A DNA stretch of 32,699 nucleotides from Shewanella hanedai. GTDB taxonomy: Bacteria; Pseudomonadota; Gammaproteobacteria; Enterobacterales; Shewanellaceae. Within the stretch, counting starts at the first letter, position 1. Each line of letters begins with the position of its first letter. The DNA is taken from the NCBI RefSeq assembly GCF_007197645.1, contig NZ_VKGK01000049.1, forward strand, positions 1 to 32,699, given 5' to 3'. This document shows, in pieces, positions 8,296 through 15,675 of this stretch. The notes beneath the pieces are model-generated. The model was not told the DNA's origin, ran no database searches, and worked only from the letters and a program-made list of their open reading frames with translations. Both the position numbers and the translations under genes were made by a program.

Positions 8296-8310
8296 TTCCA
8301 CATTATGAAA
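8296..8310. promoter_or_regulatory. proposed BhcR operator, site 1 (TTCCA-CATTA-TGAAA)
   Basis: An imperfect dyad whose first 12 bases are identical to those of the site at 14518-14532. It lies about 150 bases upstream of bhcB, where an IclR-family regulator encoded divergently would be expected to bind. Assigning it to BhcR is inference from position and recurrence. Confidence 0.6.
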
Positions 8311-8398
8311 TTATGATGGAGTTGTAATACTTGGTAGGGCTTTAGTGTATTGAAATATAAGGAGGTGGATTGAATATTAGCTTCTTGCGGCCTACAGT

Positions 8399-8413
8399 TT
8401 CCACAATACGAAA
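8399..8413. promoter_or_regulatory. proposed BhcR operator, site 2 (TTCCA-CAATA-CGAAA)
   Basis: The second, more diverged copy of the dyad in the same divergent region, 85 bases upstream of the bhcR ATG. Its position suits autoregulation of bhcR. Confidence 0.5.
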
Positions 8414-8497
8414 TCAATTTGCATCATTTAGGGTTTGGTTTTGTTGTACTTTTAGCTATATATTCGAATATGCACCGTTATCGGAGTTCAAATAACA

Positions 8498-9304
8498 ATG
8501 AATAAAACCAAAGTGAATGAAACCAAAGTTAATGAGATAAAGGTTCAGCCTCGAATTCAAGTGATCGACAGAGCGGCGACTTTGCTAGACGCGATTTCTC
8601 GTTACTCTATGCCTGTTACGTTAAAAGCGCTGAGTGCTGATACTAATCTGGCTCCATCTACCGCTTTTCGTATCTTGCATTCGTTAATCGATAACCGTTT
8701 TGTTGAACGAGATAGTAAGGGAAAGTACTTGTTAAGTGGCAGGTTACTTAGACTCAGTAATTATCCAAATAACAGCGTCGATTTCCGTAAGGTTGCGATA
8801 CCGTATATGGAAAAACTGCGTGATAAATTTGGTGAAACCATCAACCTAACAACACGGGAAGGGGATGTGGTTATTTATGTCGAGAAAGCGCTCCCCAACC
8901 GGATGATGCATGTGCAACAGATGATCGGCAGTCGTGCTCCTTTGCATGTCACTGGCGTGGGGAAGATGATGCTAGGCATGGAGGGAGAGGAGGGCATTAA
9001 AGGCTATGCTCAGCGCACCAATCTACCGACATATACGCGTAACACGTTTTCTTCATTAGATGAACTCGTGAAGGAATGCATGGGATGCGCCGAACAAGGT
9101 TTTGCTTTTGATAATGAAGAAGCTGAGATTGGCGTTGGGTGTATTGGTGTACTGCTTTATGACCGATATGGCGAAGTGGTCGCAGGTTTATCTGTCTCAG
9201 CGCCTATTAATAGACGAAGAGATGAATGGCTTAACGGCTTGATGGCTGCAGGCAAATCACTTTCAGCTGAGCTTGGCTATGTCGACAATAACCAGTCTGA
9301 TTAG
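8498..9304 (+). CDS. bhcR: IclR-family regulator, likely BhcR
   Basis: A 268-residue IclR-type regulator. The winged helix-turn-helix occupies about residues 18-85 (IQVIDRAATLLDAISRY, then LAPSTAFRILHSLIDNRFVE). The effector-binding domain runs from about 95 to 262, with typical GKMMLG and AEIGVGCIGV segments. In Paracoccus the bhc operon is controlled by the divergent IclR protein BhcR, which responds to glyoxylate; the same layout here supports that role. The N-terminus carries an unusual threefold repeat (TKVNE, TKVNE, then IKV) encoded by near-identical 15-base units. The ribosome site is modest (GGAG at 8483-8486, 11 bases from ATG). The GlcG-like gene follows 69 bases after the stop and may be co-transcribed. 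Confidence 0.85.
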   Translation: MNKTKVNETKVNEIKVQPRIQVIDRAATLLDAISRYSMPVTLKALSADTNLAPSTAFRILHSLIDNRFVERDSKGKYLLSGRLLRLSNYPNNSVDFRKVAIPYMEKLRDKFGETINLTTREGDVVIYVEKALPNRMMHVQQMIGSRAPLHVTGVGKMMLGMEGEEGIKGYAQRTNLPTYTRNTFSSLDELVKECMGCAEQGFAFDNEEAEIGVGCIGVLLYDRYGEVVAGLSVSAPINRRRDEWLNGLMAAGKSLSAELGYVDNNQSD

Positions 9305-9373
9305 TCTCTAGGTAGTTTGTATCGATGAGAGATAATGCTAGAGAAGAAGAGTTAAAATAATAAAGAGGAAGAT

Positions 9374-9829
9374 ATGTTAACCATAAACCGATTAAACCTA
9401 ACCGAAGCCAAATTGATCATTGAAGGGGCGGTACAAAAAGCCGCTAAAATGGGCGTGCCTATGTGTATCTCTGTTGTTGATGAATCGGGCAGTTTAATAG
9501 CCTTTGAACGTATGGACGGAGGTAAAATTCACAGTGTAACCCTCTCTCAAGATAAAGCGTTTACCGCTGCATCGGCGCGAAAGGCCACACATACGTTCAA
9601 CCAAGTGTGTATTCCTGGCGATAAAAACGGTTTATTCGGCATTCATACCGCGTTAGGTGGTCGTATGTGTATTATTGGTGGTGGTTTACCCATTAGCCAT
9701 GATGGAACCGTGATTGGTGGAATAGGCGTCAGTTCTGGCTCTCCAAAGCAAGATGTAGAATGCGCGCAGGCAGGCGTTGATATGTTCAATCGACTATCAT
9801 CACCAGCGCTGAGTGAGCATGTCTTATAG
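9374..9829 (+). CDS. GlcG/HbpS-family protein (DUF336)
   Basis: A 151-residue protein of the GlcG/HbpS family. Recognisable segments are CISVVDESGSLIAFERMDG, QDKAFTAASARKATH and GGGLPISHDGTVIGGIGVSSG, the last being the family signature with a conserved GGxGVSG-like turn. GlcG is encoded in the glycolate-utilisation operon of E. coli and HbpS binds haem in Streptomyces; the biochemical role is unsettled. Its place directly after bhcR fits a link to glycolate/glyoxylate metabolism. There is no signal peptide, so it is probably cytoplasmic. The ribosome site is AGAGGAAG about 5 bases before the ATG. The length is normal. Confidence 0.8.
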   Translation: MLTINRLNLTEAKLIIEGAVQKAAKMGVPMCISVVDESGSLIAFERMDGGKIHSVTLSQDKAFTAASARKATHTFNQVCIPGDKNGLFGIHTALGGRMCIIGGGLPISHDGTVIGGIGVSSGSPKQDVECAQAGVDMFNRLSSPALSEHVL

Positions 9830-9896
9830 CTCACCTATTTCCATTCAAAACACTGAATATTTGAGTTATTCAGTTCAGCATAGCGTTAGCGGGGCT

Positions 9897-9957
9897 ATTG
9901 CAAGAAGGGATACTTGCAATGAGTAGATGTTAAGGCCCTCTCTTGAGAGCCGTTTTT
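9897..9957 (+). terminator. terminator region after the GlcG-like gene
   Basis: Two hairpins follow the stop codon. A perfect 8-base-pair stem ATTGCAAG / CTTGCAAT lies at 9897-9920. A short CTCT-CTTG-AGAG stem at 9938-9949 is flanked by GG and CC and followed by TTTTT (9953-9957). The second fits a weak intrinsic terminator between these convergent genes. Confidence 0.45.
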
Positions 9958-9975
9958 AACACTGGGTATTAACGC

Positions 9976-11586
9976 TTACGATGCAGATTGCTGTTTCAAA
10001 TAATTCAGCGCGGCGATTCTGGTGGTAAAAACATGATCTGTTGAAATTTTATCCAGTAGTTTGATTTTATTAAAGTCCTTTCTGACTCGGTCACCGACAT
10101 TGGATAAGATTATCTGTTTCCCTTCATTTTGATAGCCGACAATGATCTCTTCAATGGCGATAGTACTGGTGATGCCGACAAATCGGGCATCGGATAGATC
10201 GATCAATAATGTTTTATCCTGATCCGCTGTCGAGACGCATTGCTTCAGGCCTCTGGCAACACCAAAACCAATTGGGCCAGTGATGTGGAGTAAAAGCACA
10301 CTCTCATCTAACGATTCAAATAATCGCTTCTCTTCGTCTGGCAAGTACACAGCATCTTTAGCCGTAAACAGTTTGATATTATCGAGTTGAATTTCAGATA
10401 ATCGTCTTATCGTCACCAAGTTATCAATAAAGACCCCTATGAGCACGGCTGTGACTAAGTCAAACGCTACAGACATCAACATGACAGAAATCATCAAGAC
10501 AACACTGAAACGGGGAATTTTGTGGATCCGTTTAAGAAAATTCCAATCAATAATGCTGATGCCAACATGCGTCAATATTGCCGCTAATACAGCAACGGGA
10601 ATATAGGCGGTATATTCGCCAGCCCATAACACTATCGCTAAAATGAACAGTGCATGTAAAATGCCTGATAAGGGGGTGGTGCCACCCGCTCTTAAGTTCG
10701 TAATAGTTCGCATTGTTGCACCGCCACCAGGCAGTGCGCCAAATAACCCAGCCACAAAGTTACCAATCCCTTGCCCCACAAGTTCCTGATCGGAATCATG
10801 AAAATCATTACTTATTGTATCAACCGTTAAGGAGGTCATTAATGAATCGAGTGTGCTTAAGGTCGCAATAAGCAAGGCTGATTTAACCATTTCTCCGGCT
10901 AAGGCATTATCCCATATCGGTAAGTTAAGTGAAGGCAGATCACCAGAGATGGCACCAACCACTGGGATTTGTACACCACTGAAAACATAAAATAGGGTTG
11001 CGCCAATGACTGCAATGATACTGGCTGGCACGATATGGCGGTATTTTTGCGGCCATATAAAGAGGATTAAGATACATGCCAGTCCCACCAATGTATTGGT
11101 GCTGTCAAAAATGCTGAATGATATTGGTAGCTGGGTTAATGTTGCGCCAAACAGAGGCTCAAGTTGTGAAAGAATAATCAAGATCCCAATGCCTGATGTG
11201 AAACCGGATATCACTGGATACGATACTAAGGTGAAATACTTACCGAGTTTAAAAAAGCCAAATAGTATTTGGAATATGCCCGCGAGGCTCACCACTGTGA
11301 AAGCTGCAGCGATTCCATGTTCTGGAGATTGTGCAACGAAGCTGGTCAATATGGCGGCCATCGCGACGGTCAAACCGGTATTAGGCCCTGATATCTGTTG
11401 ATTGGTTCCACCAAACAGTGAGGCAAATAATCCAGTGATGATCGCACAGTATATTCCTGCGCTAGCGCCGGCTCCAGAAGTGACACCAAAGGCTAGCGCA
11501 AAAGGCAGCGCCACAATGGTAGAGGTGAGTGCACCAAATATATCACCCTTGATGGTTCGACGATTAAAGTGGGATAAAGAAAGCAT
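9976..11586 (-). CDS. SulP-family anion transporter with STAS domain
   Basis: A 536-residue inner-membrane transporter. About the first 400 residues are hydrophobic, with the SulP opening GDIFGALTSTIVALPFALAFG and the central GGGATMRTITNLRAGG segment near 290-305. The C-terminal STAS domain (about 430-530) includes LLIDLSDARFVGITSTIAIEE. SulP proteins carry anions such as sulphate, bicarbonate or C4-dicarboxylates (DauA in E. coli). The substrate here is unknown. Position inside a glyoxylate-assimilation locus, divergent from a purine permease and facing a proposed BhcR site, makes an organic anion such as glyoxylate, glycolate, oxalate or a dicarboxylate worth considering. The reading frame is complete and of normal length. 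Confidence 0.88.
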   Translation of the reverse strand: MLSLSHFNRRTIKGDIFGALTSTIVALPFALAFGVTSGAGASAGIYCAIITGLFASLFGGTNQQISGPNTGLTVAMAAILTSFVAQSPEHGIAAAFTVVSLAGIFQILFGFFKLGKYFTLVSYPVISGFTSGIGILIILSQLEPLFGATLTQLPISFSIFDSTNTLVGLACILILFIWPQKYRHIVPASIIAVIGATLFYVFSGVQIPVVGAISGDLPSLNLPIWDNALAGEMVKSALLIATLSTLDSLMTSLTVDTISNDFHDSDQELVGQGIGNFVAGLFGALPGGGATMRTITNLRAGGTTPLSGILHALFILAIVLWAGEYTAYIPVAVLAAILTHVGISIIDWNFLKRIHKIPRFSVVLMISVMLMSVAFDLVTAVLIGVFIDNLVTIRRLSEIQLDNIKLFTAKDAVYLPDEEKRLFESLDESVLLLHITGPIGFGVARGLKQCVSTADQDKTLLIDLSDARFVGITSTIAIEEIIVGYQNEGKQIILSNVGDRVRKDFNKIKLLDKISTDHVFTTRIAALNYLKQQSAS

Positions 11587-12276
11587 AACGACCTAATTAA
11601 TATGGTTTGGTGAGTGGAGTTGATCACAACTCAAACATTATCACGATATGTTGATAAATTGATACGGAACAAGGATAGCAGGGAGGCTTACGTCTCACTA
11701 TGATTTAAATTTCAATCGGTTTTACGATGTGAAATTTAATGCGATATCAGTCGTATTAAATGAGCCGTTTATCTATCACTTCTTTTAACACCCACAAGAC
11801 AACCTACCGTGAAACGAATACTAATCTAGTCAGCATAACTCGCCTCAATATCTAATTTTCTAGCACCTTTAATGGATTTCAATGCCATCACGAACTTGGT
11901 ATTTACCCAATGGTTAGCCGAGCTAAGTTAGTTATAAACGGCAGAATATATGAACTGAAGTTAAGATTGTTTTGCTAAACAATGTTGGATTGAACGTGGT
12001 TAGATCCCAGCTTAAAAATCTCCCTCTTTCGACTGAGTGCCAGATAAAACCAGTTGTTTCCACATTGTGAAATTAAAATGAATTTATTGTGGTTAACATT
12101 GGCGGTTAATTGTGCTCTATTGAATGAGCTACACAGAAATTGGGTTTAACACAGCCTCTTTCTAATCAATAGCCGCAGCTGGTATTACCTTTTTGTTCAC
12201 TGGGTCAGCACATAACAGGTCTAATTTAATAAATATAAAAATGACCTATTTTTCAATCAATAAGAGTACTGTAGTT
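11587..12276. other. sulP-azgA divergent intergenic region, about 690 bases
   Basis: I find no gene here. The region must carry the promoters of the two divergent transporter genes and holds one strong copy of the proposed BhcR dyad at 12058-12072. A short minus-strand open run at about 11820-11930 (containing HWVNTKFVMALKS) could be a decayed coding fragment, but I cannot assign it to a family. Confidence 0.5.
12058..12072. promoter_or_regulatory. proposed BhcR operator, site 3 (TTCCA-CATTG-TGAAA)
   Basis: The core sits in TTTCCACATTGTGAAA, which is close to a perfect palindrome. It lies 205 bases upstream of the permease ATG at 12277 and in the region shared with sulP. The match to the bhcB-bhcR sites suggests common control of transport and the cycle enzymes. 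Confidence 0.6.
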
Positions 12277-13713
12277 ATGGAACAGGTTAATCAAACACAC
12301 GAAAAAGATGAAAAACCGGGTGGGATTTTAGAGCGACTTTTTAAACTTTCTGCACATAGTACCACTGTAAAAACTGAGATAATGGCGGGTCTTACGACTT
12401 TTGTGACAATGTCATACATCATGTTTTTAAACCCTATTATTATGTCTAAAACAGGTATGCCCTTTGAAGGATTATTCTTAGCGACCTGTCTTGGTGCTGC
12501 CATCGCTACAATTTTGATGGGGCTCTATGCCAACTGGCCCGTCGGGCTTGCACCCGGAATGGGACTCAACGCTTTTTTTACTTTTTCTGTCGTTGGTGGA
12601 ATGGGCTATAGTTGGGAAATTGCGTTGGGCGCAGTTTTTCTCTCTGGCGTGTTGTTTGTTTTAATGAGTGTTACCCGCCTAAGAGAGTGGATGTTAGACA
12701 GCATTCCCATGAGTTTACGGCTGGCAATGACCGCTGGTGTGGGTCTGTTTCTTGGTTTTATCGGTTTGCGTTTCACCGGTATCGTCATTCCGAACCCAGA
12801 TAATGCACTAGCCCTTGCGGATCTGACTCACTTCGGTTTTGGTGAATTCGGCCCTGAAGCACCTGCGCTTGGTTTCCTCAGTTTTCTACTTATTGCGGTG
12901 CTTAGCTATCGTAAGGTGTTCGGGGCAATAATCATCGGTATTGCAGCGACCACTTTTATCGCATTTGTCATGACTTGGGTGTTACCCACTGATTTCTTTG
13001 TGGTTTCTGAAGCTGCTAAATCTTTTGCTCCAGCTTCTGGCTTTATGAGTTATAAAGGCATATTGGCTGTACCTGAGTTTTCTGCAATAGAGCCCATATT
13101 GTGGAAAGCCGATATCGCGGGTGCATTTCAAATTGCACTCATTCCTGTGATTGTGACTTTCCTATTTGTAAATATTTTTGATACGGCCGGCACCTTAATG
13201 GGCGTGGCTGAACGTGCAAACCTGCAAGATGAAAACGGTAAAATTGAAGGATTAAGCAAGTCGCTAAAAGCTGACTCTCTTGCATCTGTCATCGGTACTG
13301 GTTTTGGTTGTCCTCCGGTGACCTCTTATGTTGAATCTGCGGCCGGTGTGGCTGTTGGTGGACGTACGGGTCTTACCGCCGTGACTATCGGTTTGTTGTT
13401 TGCGGTAGGCATGTTCTTCTTACCGCTAGCACAGATGCTGCCTGGATTTGCAGTGGATGGTGCTCTTATCTACGTAGCCATGTTGATGATGAGCTCATTG
13501 AGAGGCTTAGATTGGGATGATCTTACTGAGTACGCTCCAGCGGTTTGCACCACAATAATGATGGCGTTTACCTTCTCTATCGCTAACGGAATCGCTTTTG
13601 GTTTTATCACCTACACGGTATTGAAAGTGGGTACAGGCAAGTCTAGTGAGATATCTAAGGGGATTTGGGCGCTCACAGCACTATTTGTCGCGAAGTTTAT
13701 TTTTATAAACTAA
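12277..13713 (+). CDS. AzgA-type purine permease (NCS2 superfamily; adenine/guanine/hypoxanthine)
   Basis: A 478-residue multi-span inner-membrane protein of the AzgA branch of the NCS2 nucleobase transporters. It shows the branch signatures LERLFKLSAHSTTVKTEIMAG and LTTFVTMSYIMFLNP at the N-terminus, GLAPGMGLNAFFTFSVV near residues 93-109, and FVNIFDTAGTLMGVAERANL in the middle. Relatives import purine bases with protons. I start at the ATG at 12277, because the family opens close to LERLFKL; longer in-frame starts at 12193 or 12241 lack ribosome sites and would add a polar tail. A proposed BhcR operator lies upstream. Purine breakdown through allantoin yields glyoxylate, giving a reason for this gene to sit in the locus. 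Confidence 0.88.
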   Translation: MEQVNQTHEKDEKPGGILERLFKLSAHSTTVKTEIMAGLTTFVTMSYIMFLNPIIMSKTGMPFEGLFLATCLGAAIATILMGLYANWPVGLAPGMGLNAFFTFSVVGGMGYSWEIALGAVFLSGVLFVLMSVTRLREWMLDSIPMSLRLAMTAGVGLFLGFIGLRFTGIVIPNPDNALALADLTHFGFGEFGPEAPALGFLSFLLIAVLSYRKVFGAIIIGIAATTFIAFVMTWVLPTDFFVVSEAAKSFAPASGFMSYKGILAVPEFSAIEPILWKADIAGAFQIALIPVIVTFLFVNIFDTAGTLMGVAERANLQDENGKIEGLSKSLKADSLASVIGTGFGCPPVTSYVESAAGVAVGGRTGLTAVTIGLLFAVGMFFLPLAQMLPGFAVDGALIYVAMLMMSSLRGLDWDDLTEYAPAVCTTIMMAFTFSIANGIAFGFITYTVLKVGTGKSSEISKGIWALTALFVAKFIFIN

Positions 13714-13808
13714 TCTTCAAAAGCTAAATGTCATCAATCAGGGTTTTCTATAGTAAGTTAACCCTATCGTGAGAACGAGCGACAGCTCTATAATGACAAA
13801 ACCTATTA

Positions 13809-13835
13809 AGCCTTTCTTCAGAAAGGCTTTTTATT
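13809..13835 (+). terminator. intrinsic terminator after the purine permease
   Basis: A perfect 8-base-pair stem AGCCTTTC / GAAAGGCT with loop TTCA, followed by TTTTATT. It is about 95 bases after the permease stop. Confidence 0.8.
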
Positions 13836-14476
13836 GGCTGTATAACGTATGTGGCCTACTATGGTACAAGGCTTCTTTAGCAGGAAGTGACCAGCGAAAC
13901 TTCACTGTCACCATTATCTCATCTTCCATTCCAATCTTTATGGTAGACCTCTATCAAAGCGACAGGAAGTTGCCATGCAATAGCAGTACTTGCGATGTCA
14001 TAGCCCTTAGTGCTTTAATTGCCTCCATTAACGATATACAGCCTTTAATGTGATGAGTTGAGCAATGCTATTAGAGGATTATTAAGTTAAACAGAGACGA
14101 GTATAGTTCCTGCCATAACCATATTTAAGTGAACTAGGCTTATTATTTATGTAAATAGAGTTGGGATATGATTAAATATTTGTAGTTACTGTTTTATGGG
14201 GCGGTTCTAATCAGTAGTTTAATATGTTTTACAACTTATTCAGTAATGCTTTATTTATAATTAAAGTTATATTAATAGTGACTTGGTTTCTAATGTGTCT
14301 TATTTTATTTTTGTTATGATTGATGAGGTAAATAGATTTATTTTTTTAAGTTTTGTATTAGTAATGGATTTTAAAATATCACTGTTAATAAAGTTGGAAG
14401 AAAATATTTACTGTTTTTATGCCTATATTGCATTCGAATATTAGAAATTAAACCCCGGTTTAGACCTAAAACGTCA

Positions 14477-14491
14477 TCTCACATTATGGAT
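14477..14491. promoter_or_regulatory. weak match to the proposed BhcR dyad (TCTCA-CATTA-TGGAT)
   Basis: The central nine bases CACATTATG, running from the end of the left arm into the right arm, and most of the right arm match the other sites, but the left arm is poor. It lies 41 bases from the strong site at 14518, so the pair could bind two dimers. Confidence 0.25.
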
Positions 14492-14504
14492 TTATCAGGA
14501 GAGG

Positions 14505-14545
14505 TAGCCGTTTTCAATTCCACATTATGGAAACGCAAACGGCTA
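14505..14545. promoter_or_regulatory. nested 41-base dyad containing proposed BhcR site 4 (TTCCA-CATTA-TGGAA)
   Basis: TAGCCGTTT (14505-14513) and AAACGGCTA (14537-14545) are perfect inverted repeats. They are centred on base 14525, the exact centre of the inner dyad TTCCA-CATTA-TGGAA (14518-14532). It starts 9 bases past the aminotransferase stop. In RNA it would fold as a long hairpin, but no run of T follows in either direction, so it is not a canonical terminator. It could be both a 3' mRNA hairpin and a regulator site. Confidence 0.55.
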
Positions 14546-14553
14546 TATTGTGG

Positions 14554-15675
14554 CTATTGATTCAAGGCATCTTCAAGTGCTGCTAAACATAAAATGACGT
14601 TTTCACTTCTTGCAGCATAGCCCATAAGGCCAATTCGCCATGCTTTACCTGCTAGATCGCCAAGGCCAGCACCTATCTCTAGATTGTACTTATTGAGAAG
14701 GTAGTGGCGGACTTTAACGTCATCAATTCCCTCTGGAATGTAGATAGCATTCAGTTGTGGTAAACGTTCCTCTTTTGGGACAATGAATTCGATGCCTAAT
14801 TTGGCTAAGCCTTCAGCAAGCGCTTCATGCTGTATTTTATGGCGTTTTATGCGGTTTTCAAGACCTTCACGGTGCAACTGAACGAGTGACTCGTGCAATC
14901 CATACAATGAGTTAACTGGGGCGGTATGGTGGTAACTTCGCTTGCCATTTCCTGACCAATAGCTCATTACAAGTGATTGATCTAAAAACCAACTTTGAAT
15001 TTTCGTTTTGCGTTCTTTAATCACATCAACGGCTTTTTGACTGAATGATATGGGCGATAAACCAGGGACACATGACAAGCATTTCTGGGATCCGGAATAG
15101 ATAGCATCAATTCCCCATTCGTCGACTTTAAGCTCAATTCCTCCTAAGGAAGTGACGGCATCAACAATAGTGAGGCAGTGATGCTTTTGCGCCAGAGCAC
15201 ATAAAGTTTTAGCATCAGATACCGCACCAGTGGAGGTTTCTGCGTGAACAAAGGCGACAAATTTCGCGTCAGGATTAGCGATAAGTGCTTGTTCTACTTT
15301 GTCTATCTCAACTGCTCGTCCCCAAGGTGAATCAACAACAATAGCTTCAGCACCAATTCGGGTGACGTTCTGGATCATGCGGTCACCAAAGACGCCATTA
15401 CGACAGACGATCACTTTATCGCCAGCTTCTACAAGGTTAACAAAACACGCTTCCATCCCCGCAGAGCCTGGCGCTGATAGTGCGATTGTAAACTCATTTT
15501 TAGTTTGAAAAGCATACTGAAGTAAGGCTTTAACTTCATCCATCATTCCGACGAACAGGGGGTCTAGATGTCCTATTACTGGTCTTGAAAGTGAAGCTAG
15601 AACTTCAGGGCTTATATCTGAAGGACCTGGGCCCATTAAGATCCTTCGAGGAGGATTAAAAGATTGAAAGTTCAT
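14554..15675 (-). CDS. class V glyoxylate aminotransferase (alanine-/ureidoglycine-/aspartate-glyoxylate)
   Basis: A 373-residue fold-type I PLP aminotransferase of class V. It opens RRILMGPGPSDISPEVLASL, the signature of the alanine-glyoxylate aminotransferase branch that includes PucG, the (S)-ureidoglycine-glyoxylate aminotransferase. The PLP lysine is Lys198 in SGSQKCLS, the pyridine-binding Asp is Asp172 in VDAVTS, and the carboxylate-binding Arg lies in KAWRIGLMG near residue 347. All branch members use glyoxylate as amino acceptor and make glycine. In this locus the missing step is BhcA (aspartate donor), but the protein does not look like the BhcA I recall from Paracoccus. It may replace BhcA, serve purine breakdown, or both. 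The ATG has an AAAGGC ribosome site. Confidence 0.85.
   Translation of the reverse strand: MNFQSFNPPRRILMGPGPSDISPEVLASLSRPVIGHLDPLFVGMMDEVKALLQYAFQTKNEFTIALSAPGSAGMEACFVNLVEAGDKVIVCRNGVFGDRMIQNVTRIGAEAIVVDSPWGRAVEIDKVEQALIANPDAKFVAFVHAETSTGAVSDAKTLCALAQKHHCLTIVDAVTSLGGIELKVDEWGIDAIYSGSQKCLSCVPGLSPISFSQKAVDVIKERKTKIQSWFLDQSLVMSYWSGNGKRSYHHTAPVNSLYGLHESLVQLHREGLENRIKRHKIQHEALAEGLAKLGIEFIVPKEERLPQLNAIYIPEGIDDVKVRHYLLNKYNLEIGAGLGDLAGKAWRIGLMGYAARSENVILCLAALEDALNQ

Larger units (their letters stand above)
8145..8497. other. bhcB-bhcR divergent control region
   Basis: This 353-base region holds both promoters and two copies of the TTCCA-N5-TGRAA dyad, 103 bases apart. It also contains a strong ribosome-site match AAGGAGGT at 8359-8366. 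A 41-codon open frame starting with TTG at 8370 ends with TAA at 8493, two bases before the bhcR ATG. That frame starts MNISFLRPTVSTIRNQF and has no recognisable family. It could be a leader that couples translation to bhcR, or chance. Confidence 0.5.
13714..14553. other. gene-free region between the permease and the aminotransferase
   Basis: This 840-base gap holds the permease terminator, a very A+T-rich stretch (about 14140-14450), and two dyads near its end (14477-14491 and 14518-14532). An open frame at 13769-14053 overlaps the terminator and looks non-coding. A minus-strand open run of about 30 codons near 13930-14020 (ending HKDWNGR) may be a decayed gene fragment; I do not recognise it. 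Confidence 0.5.

Noticed and set aside
13769..14053. A 94-codon open frame between the permease and the aminotransferase
   Set aside because: Its first part runs through the permease terminator, it has no ribosome site, and its composition is not protein-like.
14505..14545. The dyad as a simple intrinsic terminator of the aminotransferase gene
   Set aside because: No T run follows the stem on the relevant strand, and its core matches the dyad found upstream of other genes.
14554..15675. Calling the aminotransferase BhcA outright
   Set aside because: Its signature segments belong to the alanine-/ureidoglycine-glyoxylate branch rather than the serine-glyoxylate-like BhcA of Paracoccus.
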